From Thiomicrorhabdus sp. 6S3-12 (GTDB lineage: Bacteria > Pseudomonadota > Gammaproteobacteria > Thiomicrospirales > Thiomicrospiraceae): DNA of 64,000 nucleotides. The stretch's first letter is position 1. Each line of letters opens with the position of its first letter. Where the stretch lies: the NCBI RefSeq assembly GCF_017571475.1, contig NZ_JAGETW010000005.1, positions 1 to 64,000 on the forward strand. The letters run 5' to 3'. The translations under genes and the position numbers were made by a program. Shown here piece after piece: positions 1-8,166 of the stretch. The notes below the pieces were generated by a model. That model made no database searches and had not been told where the DNA came from. It saw only the letters and a list, made by a program, of their open reading frames with translations.

Positions 1-1
1 T

Positions 2-2788
2 ATTCTGGCCAATCAGTTCTCTGGCAGTACCTCCGTTACTATTGATGAATCAGAGTTCGAAGATGTGTATGTGGACAGTGACAGTATTGATGTCAATGTA
101 AGCGGCACGACTGGCGGTAATTATGAAAATGTTGATTACAGCGGTGCCAGTGCCTCAACGCTGATTGTTGATTCAATTGACACAACAACTGTGAGTATTT
201 CCGGTCCTGCCTCTGTGGTAGAAGGTGAAGCAGCCGTCTATCATTTGAGCGTTGATAATCCTCCGGAAACAGACATGACGGTTACAGTGGTGAGCAGCCA
301 TATCGATACGGATTCAGGCGATCTTGTCACCGAATCTCAGAACTTTGTCATCAAAGCCGGCGATACCTATCCGACAGATGGAAATGGTGACGAGGTGACT
401 TTCAGCGTACAGACGCTGGATGATCCGAATTCGGAAAATCCCGAAGACTTTATGGTGAGTATTTCGGATGCCTTTGGTGGTAATTTTGAAAATGTCTCCA
501 TCGGCAGCCCGGTTACGACAACCATATTGGATGATTCGGACAATCCATCCGTTACGGCTGAAGCTGTTTCTGTTGATGAAGATGATATTGGCACTATCGG
601 TAATCCGGGTGGGGTTGGCGATATTATTCCGGATACAACGGGGTCACTGGCTTTCGTCTTGGGTAACGATACGCTAGGCAGTGTTGCTCTTTCAACAACT
701 TACGCCAGTGAGCTAAATGCGACCGGCATTATGACGCTGGATGGTGCTCGTGTTCTGACTACTTGGGATGAAGTGAGCCATACTCTAATCGGTTATAAAG
801 AGGGCGCCAGCCCGGGTGATGAAGGTTACCTGGTCTTTACGATTGAGTTGTACAACATTGATAACTCCGGCGCTGACTATGAGGTTTCACTCTATCAGGC
901 GGTTCGTCATCATGATGTAAATCTGGCTGATGATACCGAAGAACTGAATCTACTTGTTCCTATTGATGTCTTGGTTGAAGATTCCGACGGTTCTCCGGCG
1001 ACAACATCATTCGATCTGACGATTAATGATGATACACCAATTGATTTTATGCCGGAAATCTCCGTAGTAAGCCCAGGCGAAACGGTTGCAGACGTATCCT
1101 TGAACTTCTCAGCCGGTGCCGATAGAGCTGCTGTAAACGGCTATAACCTGGATATCAGTAACTACAGTGACGGTGGCCAGGTGACAACTGCGGATGGTCA
1201 GCTGCTATATTTTGGTAATGACTTTGATCCGGTAATGTGGAATCAGGTGAGTGCGACCGAGGTTCAAGGGATAGCTGACGGCTCGGTTGTGTTTACGCTC
1301 TCGATTGATTCAAGTGACGGTACTTATGATTTCTATGCAGTAGATGGCTTATTTGTGGTGCAGGATGACGATGTACCGTTTGAAAATAATCAGGATGTTT
1401 CCGGTGGTAACGCCGATTACTTCGGTCTAACCAATTTGGGTAGCACAGACACTGATCCTATCGGTTCTGGAGTCGATGTTATCGTCAGCGCGAGTTCGAC
1501 AGTTAATACCGACTCACACGAGTTTGGTGCAGGTAGCGGTCAATCGTTAAATAGCGGCGAATGGCTGCAATTCGACTTCTATGAAAACTCCGGACTCAAC
1601 GGTTCAAGCAATACGGTTATCGATGATCTTGGGGTTACCGTTGCGTCTCCTGCGGATTTGACAGAGAGTGTGATCAATAACTTTGCGTTCATCATTCCGG
1701 GCGGCCCTTCGATTGCAAGCGATCTGAACGGCGCAACCTTTACGGTTGAAGCCTATGATTTGGACGGCAATTTGGTAGATGTTGACGTTCGGATCGAAGA
1801 TACTTTGGGGAATGTCTCGATTGATACCGACGGAGCAGGTATCTTGGTTGCAGCAGATTACATCTACACGGTAATAGGTGAAGATAACTACGCTTACGTT
1901 CGAGTAATCGCCGATACCGGTGTCGGTAATGTCACCGGTAAAAACTTCGGTATCGTCGTGGACGGCTTTAGTGCACTGTATCCGAGTGATGTCGCTTTGG
2001 GCTTCGATGCGACTGGAACGGATCAGGATGGCGATAGCGCCAGCGGTACGATATTGGTCGGTATTGACCAGGTCAATGAAGACAATGACGATACGATGTT
2101 CGAAGACATCGGTGAATCTGTTATTGTTGAAGAAGGTACTGTTTTGACGGGTAATCTACTGGACAATGTCATTGATAACGATAGTGACCAAACTCATGAA
2201 GTAAGTGACTTTACCGTTGAAGGAACCACCTATGATGCAGGCGATACTGCGGTAATGAGCGGTTACGGAACAGTGACGGTCGAGTCCGACGGTAACTACA
2301 GCTTTACGCCGGAAGCCGGCTATGTCGGCGATGTGCCTGAAATCAGCTACAGCGTGGTTGATGTGAATGATGCTTCGCCTCAAGACACGGATACTTCGAT
2401 ACTGAGCATCGAAGTCATTTCGAGTGCAGATGCAGCCATGATGGCGATGGATGAATCCTTTGATTTCGAAGCGCTTGCCGGGGCCGAAGCGATGATGGTT
2501 CCTCAGGCCAGTGTCAGAGTTGAAAGTGTTTCTATGGAAGATCTGGTTCAGGCTGAAGGCGAAGGAGATGTTTCGGTATCCGCTGAAGTTCCGGTTGAAG
2601 AAACGCCTGATGAAGCCGGTCAAGATCTTCTTGCCGAAGAGTCTGGCGGCAGTACGCCTGAGGCAACACCTGATGGTGTTACTGGGGAAAATGCTCCAGA
2701 GGGCGTCGTTGTCGAGTCTCCTGTACCAGATGAAACTCTGAAAGAGATTATCGAAAGCGAACTGGAAGATGACTTAACAAATAAATAA
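2..2788 (+). CDS. C-terminal part of a large repeat-containing secreted/adhesin-like protein (5' truncated)
   Basis: The reading frame is open from the first complete codon of the window, so the gene starts upstream; 928 residues are visible. The sequence is acidic, Asp/Gly/Thr/Ser-rich and nearly cysteine-free, typical of giant type I-secreted adhesins. Approximate domains, counted from the first visible codon: end of one Calx-beta/Ig-like repeat (1-60), a second one (60-178) with the VSISGPASVVEGEAAVYHLS and TTTILDDSD signatures, two stretches resembling the T1SS-143 repeat family (about 180-350 and 353-566), and a cadherin/tandem-95-like domain (about 697-806, with FTPEAGYVGDVPEISYSVVD). 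The last 120 residues are a Glu/Pro/Ala-rich acidic tail ending ELEDDLTNK. I see no RTX nonapeptides, which usually precede the secretion signal in this class. A role in surface attachment is inferred from domain type only. Confidence 0.85.
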   Translation: MLANQFSGSTSVTIDESEFEDVYVDSDSIDVNVSGTTGGNYENVDYSGASASTLIVDSIDTTTVSISGPASVVEGEAAVYHLSVDNPPETDMTVTVVSSHIDTDSGDLVTESQNFVIKAGDTYPTDGNGDEVTFSVQTLDDPNSENPEDFMVSISDAFGGNFENVSIGSPVTTTILDDSDNPSVTAEAVSVDEDDIGTIGNPGGVGDIIPDTTGSLAFVLGNDTLGSVALSTTYASELNATGIMTLDGARVLTTWDEVSHTLIGYKEGASPGDEGYLVFTIELYNIDNSGADYEVSLYQAVRHHDVNLADDTEELNLLVPIDVLVEDSDGSPATTSFDLTINDDTPIDFMPEISVVSPGETVADVSLNFSAGADRAAVNGYNLDISNYSDGGQVTTADGQLLYFGNDFDPVMWNQVSATEVQGIADGSVVFTLSIDSSDGTYDFYAVDGLFVVQDDDVPFENNQDVSGGNADYFGLTNLGSTDTDPIGSGVDVIVSASSTVNTDSHEFGAGSGQSLNSGEWLQFDFYENSGLNGSSNTVIDDLGVTVASPADLTESVINNFAFIIPGGPSIASDLNGATFTVEAYDLDGNLVDVDVRIEDTLGNVSIDTDGAGILVAADYIYTVIGEDNYAYVRVIADTGVGNVTGKNFGIVVDGFSALYPSDVALGFDATGTDQDGDSASGTILVGIDQVNEDNDDTMFEDIGESVIVEEGTVLTGNLLDNVIDNDSDQTHEVSDFTVEGTTYDAGDTAVMSGYGTVTVESDGNYSFTPEAGYVGDVPEISYSVVDVNDASPQDTDTSILSIEVISSADAAMMAMDESFDFEALAGAEAMMVPQASVRVESVSMEDLVQAEGEGDVSVSAEVPVEETPDEAGQDLLAEESGGSTPEATPDGVTGENAPEGVVVESPVPDETLKEIIESELEDDLTNK

Positions 2789-2816
2789 CGGATTTTGCTT
2801 AAGTTATAACGTTTAA

Positions 2817-2843
2817 GCCTCGACGTAAGTCGGGGCTTTTTTG
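2817..2843 (+). terminator. Intrinsic terminator after the adhesin-like gene
   Basis: An 8-bp stem (GCCTCGAC / GTCGGGGC, with one G-T pair) and a GTAA loop are followed by seven T residues. It lies about 30 bases after the stop codon. Confidence 0.85.
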
Positions 2844-2869
2844 TGGACGCTTGAAATGCCCCGCAGAAA

Positions 2870-2897
2870 AATAAAAAGCCGCGCATAATAGCGCGGC
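2870..2897 (-). terminator. Probable minus-strand terminator
   Basis: Stem CCGCGC / GCGCGG with an ATAATA loop; read on the minus strand it is followed by a T-rich run (the AAAAATAAAAA block on the plus strand). It could stop minus-strand transcription coming from the deaminase gene and would shield the convergent adhesin-like gene. Confidence 0.55.
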
Positions 2898-3266
2898 GGT
2901 TGAGTAACGTTATTGTGATTGGCACAAAAAATATCGTTCGATCAGTGTGGCTTAACCATCTTGGTTGATCTTGATATTTTCAGCCCGGTGTAGATATGGC
3001 CGGAGCAGTTATTATTAAACTGTTTTCGGCAGCCTATTAAGGCTTAATTAGGGCTGAATTCGTGCCTCAATAACTTTGTAGCCAGCTTACCCATATATTG
3101 CTTTATTTGGATCAATTCCGTTGAAAGCGATCCTTTTAAATCACTATATTATGCGCGGCTTTTTAAAAGTAAAGGAATTTTACAAGTAAATTCTAATAAT
3201 TTTTATATTAGGTGAATTTAGTATTTGCCTCCATGTGTTTTTAACTATGGAGAATGCTGAAGTTTT
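2898..3266. other. AT-rich intergenic stretch, no gene seen
   Basis: AT-rich sequence between two convergent genes, with many stop codons in all frames. There are short imperfect inverted repeats (for example AGCCTATTAAGGCT near 3031), but no recognisable RNA gene or coding sequence. Confidence 0.5.
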
Positions 3267-3749
3267 TTAATAAAGAACTTTATCCGGTTTGTTCTGCCAC
3301 TCTTTAAAAGCTTCGAGTCCTTGTTCATGACCAATCTGTATACAAGGGATGCTTCTCTGTTCAATGGGCGTGCAAACCTCTTTATAAAAGTAGGCATCGT
3401 CAAAACCGATTTTCGCCGCGTCTTGTCGCGTATTGGCGTAGTAAATTTTGTTGAGACGAGCCCAATAGATTGCGCTTAAGCACATCGGGCAAGGCTCACA
3501 ACTGGTATAGATTTCGCAGCCGGACAAGTCAAAGGTGTTTAATGCTTCGCACGCGCTGCGGATAGCCGTGATTTCGGCATGTGCGGTCGGATCCATTAGA
3601 GAGGTGACTTGATTGTAACCCTGCGCAATAATTTTATTGTCTTTGACTATAACAGCGCCAAAAGGCCCGCCAAATCCGGCATTCATTTTTTCAAGCGATA
3701 AATCGATCGCTTTCTGCATCCATTTATGGTGATTGCAATCTCGACACAT
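3267..3749 (-). CDS. Nucleoside/guanine deaminase, cytidine-deaminase fold
   Basis: 160-residue zinc-dependent deaminase of the CDA/TadA/GuaD superfamily. The zinc site is intact: H57-A-E59 (HAE, with the catalytic Glu) and P86-C87-P88-M89-C90 (PCxxC). The glycine-rich AGFGGPFGAVIV segment (24-35) and the C-terminal part ending KVLY resemble bacterial guanine deaminases (GuaD type) more than tRNA-adenosine deaminase TadA, whose N-terminus is usually MxxAL-rich. The likely reaction is guanine to xanthine plus ammonia in purine salvage, but the substrate cannot be fixed from sequence alone. A CRDC motif at residues 2-5 is an unexplained extra cysteine pair. It is monocistronic and convergent with the adhesin-like gene. 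Confidence 0.85.
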   Translation of the reverse strand: MCRDCNHHKWMQKAIDLSLEKMNAGFGGPFGAVIVKDNKIIAQGYNQVTSLMDPTAHAEITAIRSACEALNTFDLSGCEIYTSCEPCPMCLSAIYWARLNKIYYANTRQDAAKIGFDDAYFYKEVCTPIEQRSIPCIQIGHEQGLEAFKEWQNKPDKVLY

Positions 3750-3994
3750 TTTGATTCCATTGCTGATTGTTTCGCTGACTTACTCGCACTATCGCATTTT
3801 TACCTGAGTTTTGCCAATCGTACTGTCCGTTTTAATTTACAAAAGTTGTTCATAGCCGTCTAAGTAACTCTTGGTCGAAGGGTGATTGTACTGTGTTAGG
3901 CTTCTTGAGAATTGCTCTGACAGCGATAAAGTGCAGCTGGTTGGCCGTAATCAAGTGAAAGGGAGTGGCCGATCTTACTTTTCTGAGAAAAAAA

Positions 3995-4023
3995 TTTTAA
4001 ACCAACCGGCAAACCCTTATAAT
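3995..4023 (+). promoter_or_regulatory. Promoter of tRNA-Arg
   Basis: A perfect -10 box TATAAT (4018-4023) lies about 17 bases before the mature tRNA 5' end. The -35 region, TTTTAA at 3995-4000 with a 17-bp spacer, is weak. Confidence 0.55.
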
Positions 4024-4039
4024 ACTGGCTTCTTTATTC

Positions 4040-4116
4040 GCGCCCGTAGCTCAGCTGGATAGAGCGTCCCCCTCCGGAGGGGAAGGCCGGGAGTTCGAAT
4101 CTTCTCGGGCGCGCCA
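4040..4116 (+). tRNA. tRNA-Arg (anticodon CCG)
   Basis: Complete cloverleaf: acceptor stem GCGCCCG / CGGGCGC with seven perfect pairs, D-arm GCTC...GAGC, anticodon stem TCCCC / GGGGA with loop CTCCGGA giving anticodon CCG (reads CGG), T-arm with TTCGAAT loop, discriminator G and an encoded CCA end. It is a stand-alone gene. Confidence 0.96.
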
Positions 4117-4242
4117 TTTTAGCTTTGCTTGTAAAGCTTCCTTTTCTTTTTTGAATCACTTTGCATCCTGCTTTCTATTTTTTCTCGGTTTCTGTATTAA
4201 TCCGCCGCCGAAAGTTTTTCCTTTATCGCCTTTAAACTGAGG

Positions 4243-4270
4243 TTGTTAAAAGATAGGATGGGTTTAATAT
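4243..4270 (+). promoter_or_regulatory. Candidate promoter of the ectoine-degradation cluster
   Basis: TTGTTA (4243-4248) and TAATAT (4265-4270) are separated by 16 bp. The predicted start lies about 65 bases before the first gene. This is pattern match only. Confidence 0.4.
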
Positions 4271-4344
4271 CTGGCTGTTATTTGGTGATTGATCACCCTC
4301 TTGTCTCCATTGGCAGTTCGTAACTCTATCGAAAGGAGGAATCT

Positions 4345-5514
4345 GTGGATTGGAAAGATGCTGTCCAACAAGCGGTTCAATTGCGTCACTGGTTTCATCA
4401 ATACCCGGAATTGACCTGGGAAGAAGAACAGACTGCTGAAAAAATTCGCAGCTTTCTTGATGAGTGGGGGATAGCCTGGCGATCCTGCGCGACTTTAGGT
4501 ACTGTCGCCACTCTAGGAATCGATTGTTCCGGTAAGCACATTGCGCTTCGAGCCGATATGGACGCCTTGCCGATCGCTGAACAAGCCGAGTCGGACTTCT
4601 GCTCAAGTCATCCGGGTAAAATGCATGCATGCGGTCATGATGGTCATATGGCGGCTCTGCTGGGAACGGCGCTCTGGTTGAAGAGCAAAGAAGCCGAGCT
4701 CAAAGGGCCGGTCAGCCTGATTTTCCAACCCGCCGAAGAGGGCGGGCACGGCGCCCAAAAAATGATCGAAGGCGGGGCTTTAGAGGGGGTCGACAAGATT
4801 TTCGGCTGGCATAATTGGCCGGCAATTCCTTTCGGCCGTGCAGTCTGCCCGGATGGCGCAGTGATGTCCGGTAATGGCAGTTTTCATATTAAGGTGCTGG
4901 GTGTCGGTGGACATGCATCTCAGCCGGAAGTGTGCCGAGATCCGGTTCTTGCCGCGGCGGCAATCACTTTAAACCTCCAGCAGATCGTCAGTCGACGATT
5001 GCCTCCGCAGGCCGCAGCGGTTGTCAGTGTTACCGGTTTAAACGCTGCTGAAGGCGGCGTAACAGTAATTCCTCAGACAGTACAACTTTCGGGAGGGATT
5101 CGGATTTCGGAGCCTAAATGGCGTCCGCTGATCAATCGCCTGATCCGGCAGATTGCTGAAGATACTGCGGCCGCTTATGGCGTTGCTGCCCAAGTTGAGA
5201 TTTTCCCTCGCTATGAAGCCACCATTAACCATGCTCATGAAGCTGCTGAGTTTCGTCATGCGTTGAAGGAAGAGTTGGGAGAAGAGTTCGATCGCACCGA
5301 TTTACTTGTCCCGATAATGGCTTCCGAAGACTTCAGTTACTATCTGCAGCAGTGTCCCGGTGCATTCGCTTTGATCGGTATGAGCGAAGATTTTAATGAC
5401 CAGCAAAAGTATCATTTTCCCTGCCACAATCCGTATTACGAATTTAATGATCGCCTGATTGAAATGGTAATGCGTCTGTTCTCGAAAATCGTCGGAATCA
5501 ATTCCGGCGTCTAA
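4345..5514 (+). CDS. doeB2: M20D amidohydrolase, probable N-acetyl-diaminobutyrate deacetylase (DoeB2 type)
   Basis: 389-residue metallo-amidohydrolase of the M20D (hippurate hydrolase/IAA-amidase) family. Metal-site motifs are visible: HACGHDGH (94-101), FQPAEEGG (127-134) and MASEDFSYY near the C-terminus; the central dimerisation domain contains GGHASQPE. Family knowledge gives hydrolysis of an N-acyl amino acid. From its position ahead of DoeD-, DoeA- and DoeC-like genes I infer that it removes the acetyl group from N2-acetyl-L-2,4-diaminobutyrate, the role of DoeB2. The classical DoeB is an unrelated M14-type protein and is not seen here. Start is GTG, chosen because a very strong ribosome-binding site (AAAGGAGGA) sits 4-6 bases upstream. 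A 12-bp hairpin separates it from the next gene. Substrate is inferred from context, so a generic amidohydrolase is the alternative. Confidence 0.75.
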   Translation: MDWKDAVQQAVQLRHWFHQYPELTWEEEQTAEKIRSFLDEWGIAWRSCATLGTVATLGIDCSGKHIALRADMDALPIAEQAESDFCSSHPGKMHACGHDGHMAALLGTALWLKSKEAELKGPVSLIFQPAEEGGHGAQKMIEGGALEGVDKIFGWHNWPAIPFGRAVCPDGAVMSGNGSFHIKVLGVGGHASQPEVCRDPVLAAAAITLNLQQIVSRRLPPQAAAVVSVTGLNAAEGGVTVIPQTVQLSGGIRISEPKWRPLINRLIRQIAEDTAAAYGVAAQVEIFPRYEATINHAHEAAEFRHALKEELGEEFDRTDLLVPIMASEDFSYYLQQCPGAFALIGMSEDFNDQQKYHFPCHNPYYEFNDRLIEMVMRLFSKIVGINSGV

Positions 5515-5549
5515 TCTATATTTTTACCTGGTATGTAGCCTGCTTGTTT

Positions 5550-5581
5550 AAATTTATTCGCACTAAAGCGAATAAATTTTT
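5550..5581 (+). terminator. Perfect 12-bp hairpin with U-tract between doeB2 and doeD (attenuator or terminator)
   Basis: AAATTTATTCGC pairs exactly with GCGAATAAATTT around an ACTAAA loop and ends in five T residues. The stem is AT-rich at its base. It sits 35 bases after doeB2 and just before the Shine-Dalgarno of the aminotransferase gene, so it should reduce read-through into the next three genes or stabilise the upstream mRNA. Confidence 0.65.
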
Positions 5582-5601
5582 CCAGAAAACTAGGGGGTTA
5601 T

Positions 5602-6858
5602 ATGGACTGGTTTGAAACCTACGAATCCGATATACGTGCCTACAGTCGCGCCTATCCATCAGTATTTGTCAAAGGAGACAATGCCCGTCAGATTGACGAA
5701 GAGGGTAAGGTCTATATTGATTTTTATGCTGGTGCAGGTGTGCTCAATTTTGGACACAACAATCCAAGAATGACGAAAGCTATGGTGGACTACTTACATG
5801 ACGGAGGCGTGATTCACTCTTTGGATATGATGACGCCGCCAAAGCGAGATTTCATTCAAGCTTTTGTCGAAACGATTTTAAAGCCCAGAAAAATGGATTA
5901 CAAACTCCAGTTTATGGGGCCGACAGGAACCAACGCTGTCGAGGCCGCGCTTAAGCTGGCGAGAAAGGTTACGGGTCGTGAGCTCGTGGTTGCTTTTACC
6001 CAGGGATTTCACGGTATGACCTTAGGCGCCTTGGCCTGCACGGCAAACCGTTATTTTCGCGATGCTGCGGGCGTTTCTTTGGAAAATGTCTTTCGCTGGC
6101 CTTTTGAGACGCATCCGGGTGGAGGCGAGGCGAGCCTTAAAACTTTGAAAGCCTTGTTCGACAACGCGTCCGGAGGTATCGGCATGCCGGCGGCTTTTGT
6201 TGTGGAAGTCGTACAGGCCGAGGGTGGGGTAAATGTTGCCAGTGCCGAATGGATGCAGTCTTTGCAGGCGATGGCGAAAGATCTCGGAGCCCTGTTGATT
6301 ATTGATGAAATTCAGGCCGGTTGCGGACGAACAGGGCGTTATTTCAGTTTCGAAGACATGGATATTGAACCGGATATTGTCACCCTGGCGAAAGGAATAG
6401 GGGGAATCGGTACTCCTATGGCTATGAACCTGGTCAAGCCGGAACACGACTGCCATTGGCAACCCGGCGAGCACACCGGCACCTTTCGCGGTCAGAACCT
6501 CTCGTTTATTGCCGGACGCGAAGCCTTGCGCTATTTCGAGGATGAGTCTCTGCTTGAGGCGGCTCGTGAGAAAGGTGAAGTCATGCGCTCCGAACTGCAG
6601 CAGATTGCCGACGCCTATCCCGATCAGGAGTTTAGCGTCCGTGGAAAAGGCATGATGCAGGCTCTGGATATCGGAGACGGGCAACTGGCTAAAAAAATCG
6701 CAAAAGATTGTTATGAAAACGGCATGCTTCTCGGGCCCTGCGGCGTGGGCGGAGAAGTCTTGAAATTAATCCCGCCGCTGACCATTCCCAAGGAGGATTT
6801 AAATACCGGACTGACCATTCTCAAAGAATCGATCGAACGTCAATTAAAGGCCGCTTAA
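5602..6858 (+). CDS. doeD: Diaminobutyrate:2-oxoglutarate aminotransferase, EctB/DoeD type
   Basis: 418-residue class-III PLP aminotransferase, full length for EctB/DoeD. Opening residues ESDIRAYSRAYPSVF and the FYAGAGVLNFGHNNP block (42-55) are hallmarks of EctB/DoeD proteins. The PLP-site residues are present: GPTGTNAVEAALKLAR (106-121), D235 in IIDEIQAGCGRTG, and the Schiff-base lysine K264 in TLAKGIGG. EctB makes L-2,4-diaminobutyrate from aspartate semialdehyde for ectoine synthesis; DoeD runs the reverse step. No ectA or ectC lies here, whereas deacetylase, hydrolase and dehydrogenase genes flank it, so I favour the catabolic role. Start is ATG after a GGGGG-type Shine-Dalgarno. Gap to the next gene is 18 bp. 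Confidence 0.85.
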   Translation: MDWFETYESDIRAYSRAYPSVFVKGDNARQIDEEGKVYIDFYAGAGVLNFGHNNPRMTKAMVDYLHDGGVIHSLDMMTPPKRDFIQAFVETILKPRKMDYKLQFMGPTGTNAVEAALKLARKVTGRELVVAFTQGFHGMTLGALACTANRYFRDAAGVSLENVFRWPFETHPGGGEASLKTLKALFDNASGGIGMPAAFVVEVVQAEGGVNVASAEWMQSLQAMAKDLGALLIIDEIQAGCGRTGRYFSFEDMDIEPDIVTLAKGIGGIGTPMAMNLVKPEHDCHWQPGEHTGTFRGQNLSFIAGREALRYFEDESLLEAAREKGEVMRSELQQIADAYPDQEFSVRGKGMMQALDIGDGQLAKKIAKDCYENGMLLGPCGVGGEVLKLIPPLTIPKEDLNTGLTILKESIERQLKAA

Positions 6859-6876
6859 GCTGCCAAAGGAAGAACT

Positions 6877-8157
6877 ATGCGAGAAAGAGATGATATGACA
6901 TTTCCGTTTGCGGAATATCAGCGCCGGATTGGCGAACTGCGCACCCGAATGGCCGAGCGTCTGCTGGATGCGGTGATTATTTCCGATGCGGAAAATATTA
7001 TGTATCTGACTGATTATCAGACGACCGGATACTCCTTTTTTCAGGCATTAGTGGTTCCGCTGGAAGGCGAGCCCTTTATGGTGACACGTAAACTTGAAGA
7101 ATCGAATGTGATTCATCGTACCTGGGTGGAAGTCACCCGCCCGTATCCTGATACCGGCGATGCGATTCAGATGCTGATCAGTTCTCTGGTGGAGTTCGGG
7201 CTGGCCGGCGGAACCATCGGTTATGAACGAAACTCCTATTATTTCAATGCCTACCATCAGGACGTTTTCCGTACCTCCTTTGTGCGTAGCCGCTTAATGG
7301 ATTGCTTCGGCATTGTTGAAGAGAGCCGTGTGTGCAAGTCCGAGTATGAGCTTGAAGCCATGAGAAAAGCGGCGGTTGCCACCAAAGCCGGGATGCAAGC
7401 TGGTCTAGACGCGGTACAGGCCGGCGTGACCGAAAATGAAATCGGCGGAGCGATCAGTCAGGCGATGTTTGCCGCTGGCGGGGAAATTCCAGCGGTAATG
7501 CCTTATGTCACATCCGGCCCGCGAACCATGATCGGTCATGCTTCCTGGGAAGGTAAAACCGTTCAGCCGGGTGAGCATGTTTTTCTGGAAGTCGGCGGCT
7601 GCTACCGCCGTTACCATACGGCGATGATGCGTACCGCAATCTGCGGTGAAATGTCCGATAGTATGTATCAGGCGCAAGAAGTGATGAAAAAAGCTTTGAG
7701 TTGGCTTCAGGCGGAACTGCGTCCGGGTATGACCGTGTCGGATGTGGATCGTATGGTGCGCAGCATTTTGCATGAAAACAAAGTCGGTGCACGTTTGATT
7801 ACCCGTTCGGGTTATTCCATCGGTATCGCCTTTCCTCCGTCATGGGATGAAGGCTATATTCTCAGCCTGAATCAAGGGCAGGCGGATATTCTCAAGCCGG
7901 GAATGACGTTCCACATTATTCCATGGTTGTGGGGAATCGATGGCGATAAGACCTGCGGTATTTCCGACACTTTCTATATCACCGAAGACGGTTGCGGTTC
8001 TTTCTTTCATGATTTTGGCCGCGATTTTGTGGTCAAACCGGCTGGTGAAAAACCAAAGGAGAAAATCGTAACCCCGATTGTCGGCAGCAAAGCTAGCGGC
8101 AAGGAGCCCTCAAAGAGCGGTAAACAGAACGATACAAGTGCCAGCAAAGCCAAATAG
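6877..8157 (+). CDS. doeA: Ectoine hydrolase-like M24 peptidase-fold enzyme (DoeA/EutD)
   Basis: 426-residue pita-bread-fold (M24) protein with an N-terminal creatinase-like domain (about 1-150) and a C-terminal catalytic domain (about 160-385). SGYSIGIAFPPSWDEGYI and MTFHIIPWLWGIDGDKT resemble DoeA/EutD ectoine hydrolases, which open the ectoine ring to N-acetyl-diaminobutyrate. Several usual M24 metal ligands appear replaced (EVGGCYRRYH where dipeptidases have a D-x-G-x...D pattern), as expected for non-metallo members. The last 35 residues are a Lys/Ser-rich tail (KPKEKIV...SASKAK) beyond the fold, which I do not associate with the family. Start is ATG at 6877, preceded by AAAGGAAG; a second ATG at 6895 has a poorer site. 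Confidence 0.82.
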   Translation: MRERDDMTFPFAEYQRRIGELRTRMAERLLDAVIISDAENIMYLTDYQTTGYSFFQALVVPLEGEPFMVTRKLEESNVIHRTWVEVTRPYPDTGDAIQMLISSLVEFGLAGGTIGYERNSYYFNAYHQDVFRTSFVRSRLMDCFGIVEESRVCKSEYELEAMRKAAVATKAGMQAGLDAVQAGVTENEIGGAISQAMFAAGGEIPAVMPYVTSGPRTMIGHASWEGKTVQPGEHVFLEVGGCYRRYHTAMMRTAICGEMSDSMYQAQEVMKKALSWLQAELRPGMTVSDVDRMVRSILHENKVGARLITRSGYSIGIAFPPSWDEGYILSLNQGQADILKPGMTFHIIPWLWGIDGDKTCGISDTFYITEDGCGSFFHDFGRDFVVKPAGEKPKEKIVTPIVGSKASGKEPSKSGKQNDTSASKAK

Positions 8158-8166
8158 GACTGTTTT

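Noticed and set aside
2156-2623. Long minus-strand open frame inside the adhesin-like gene
   Set aside because: Arg/His/Phe-rich translation with no recognisable domain; it is the shadow of the real plus-strand frame.
5602-6858. Reading the aminotransferase as biosynthetic EctB of an ectABC operon
   Set aside because: No ectA or ectC is next to it, while hydrolase, deacetylase and dehydrogenase genes are; the catabolic role fits better, though sequence alone cannot exclude EctB.
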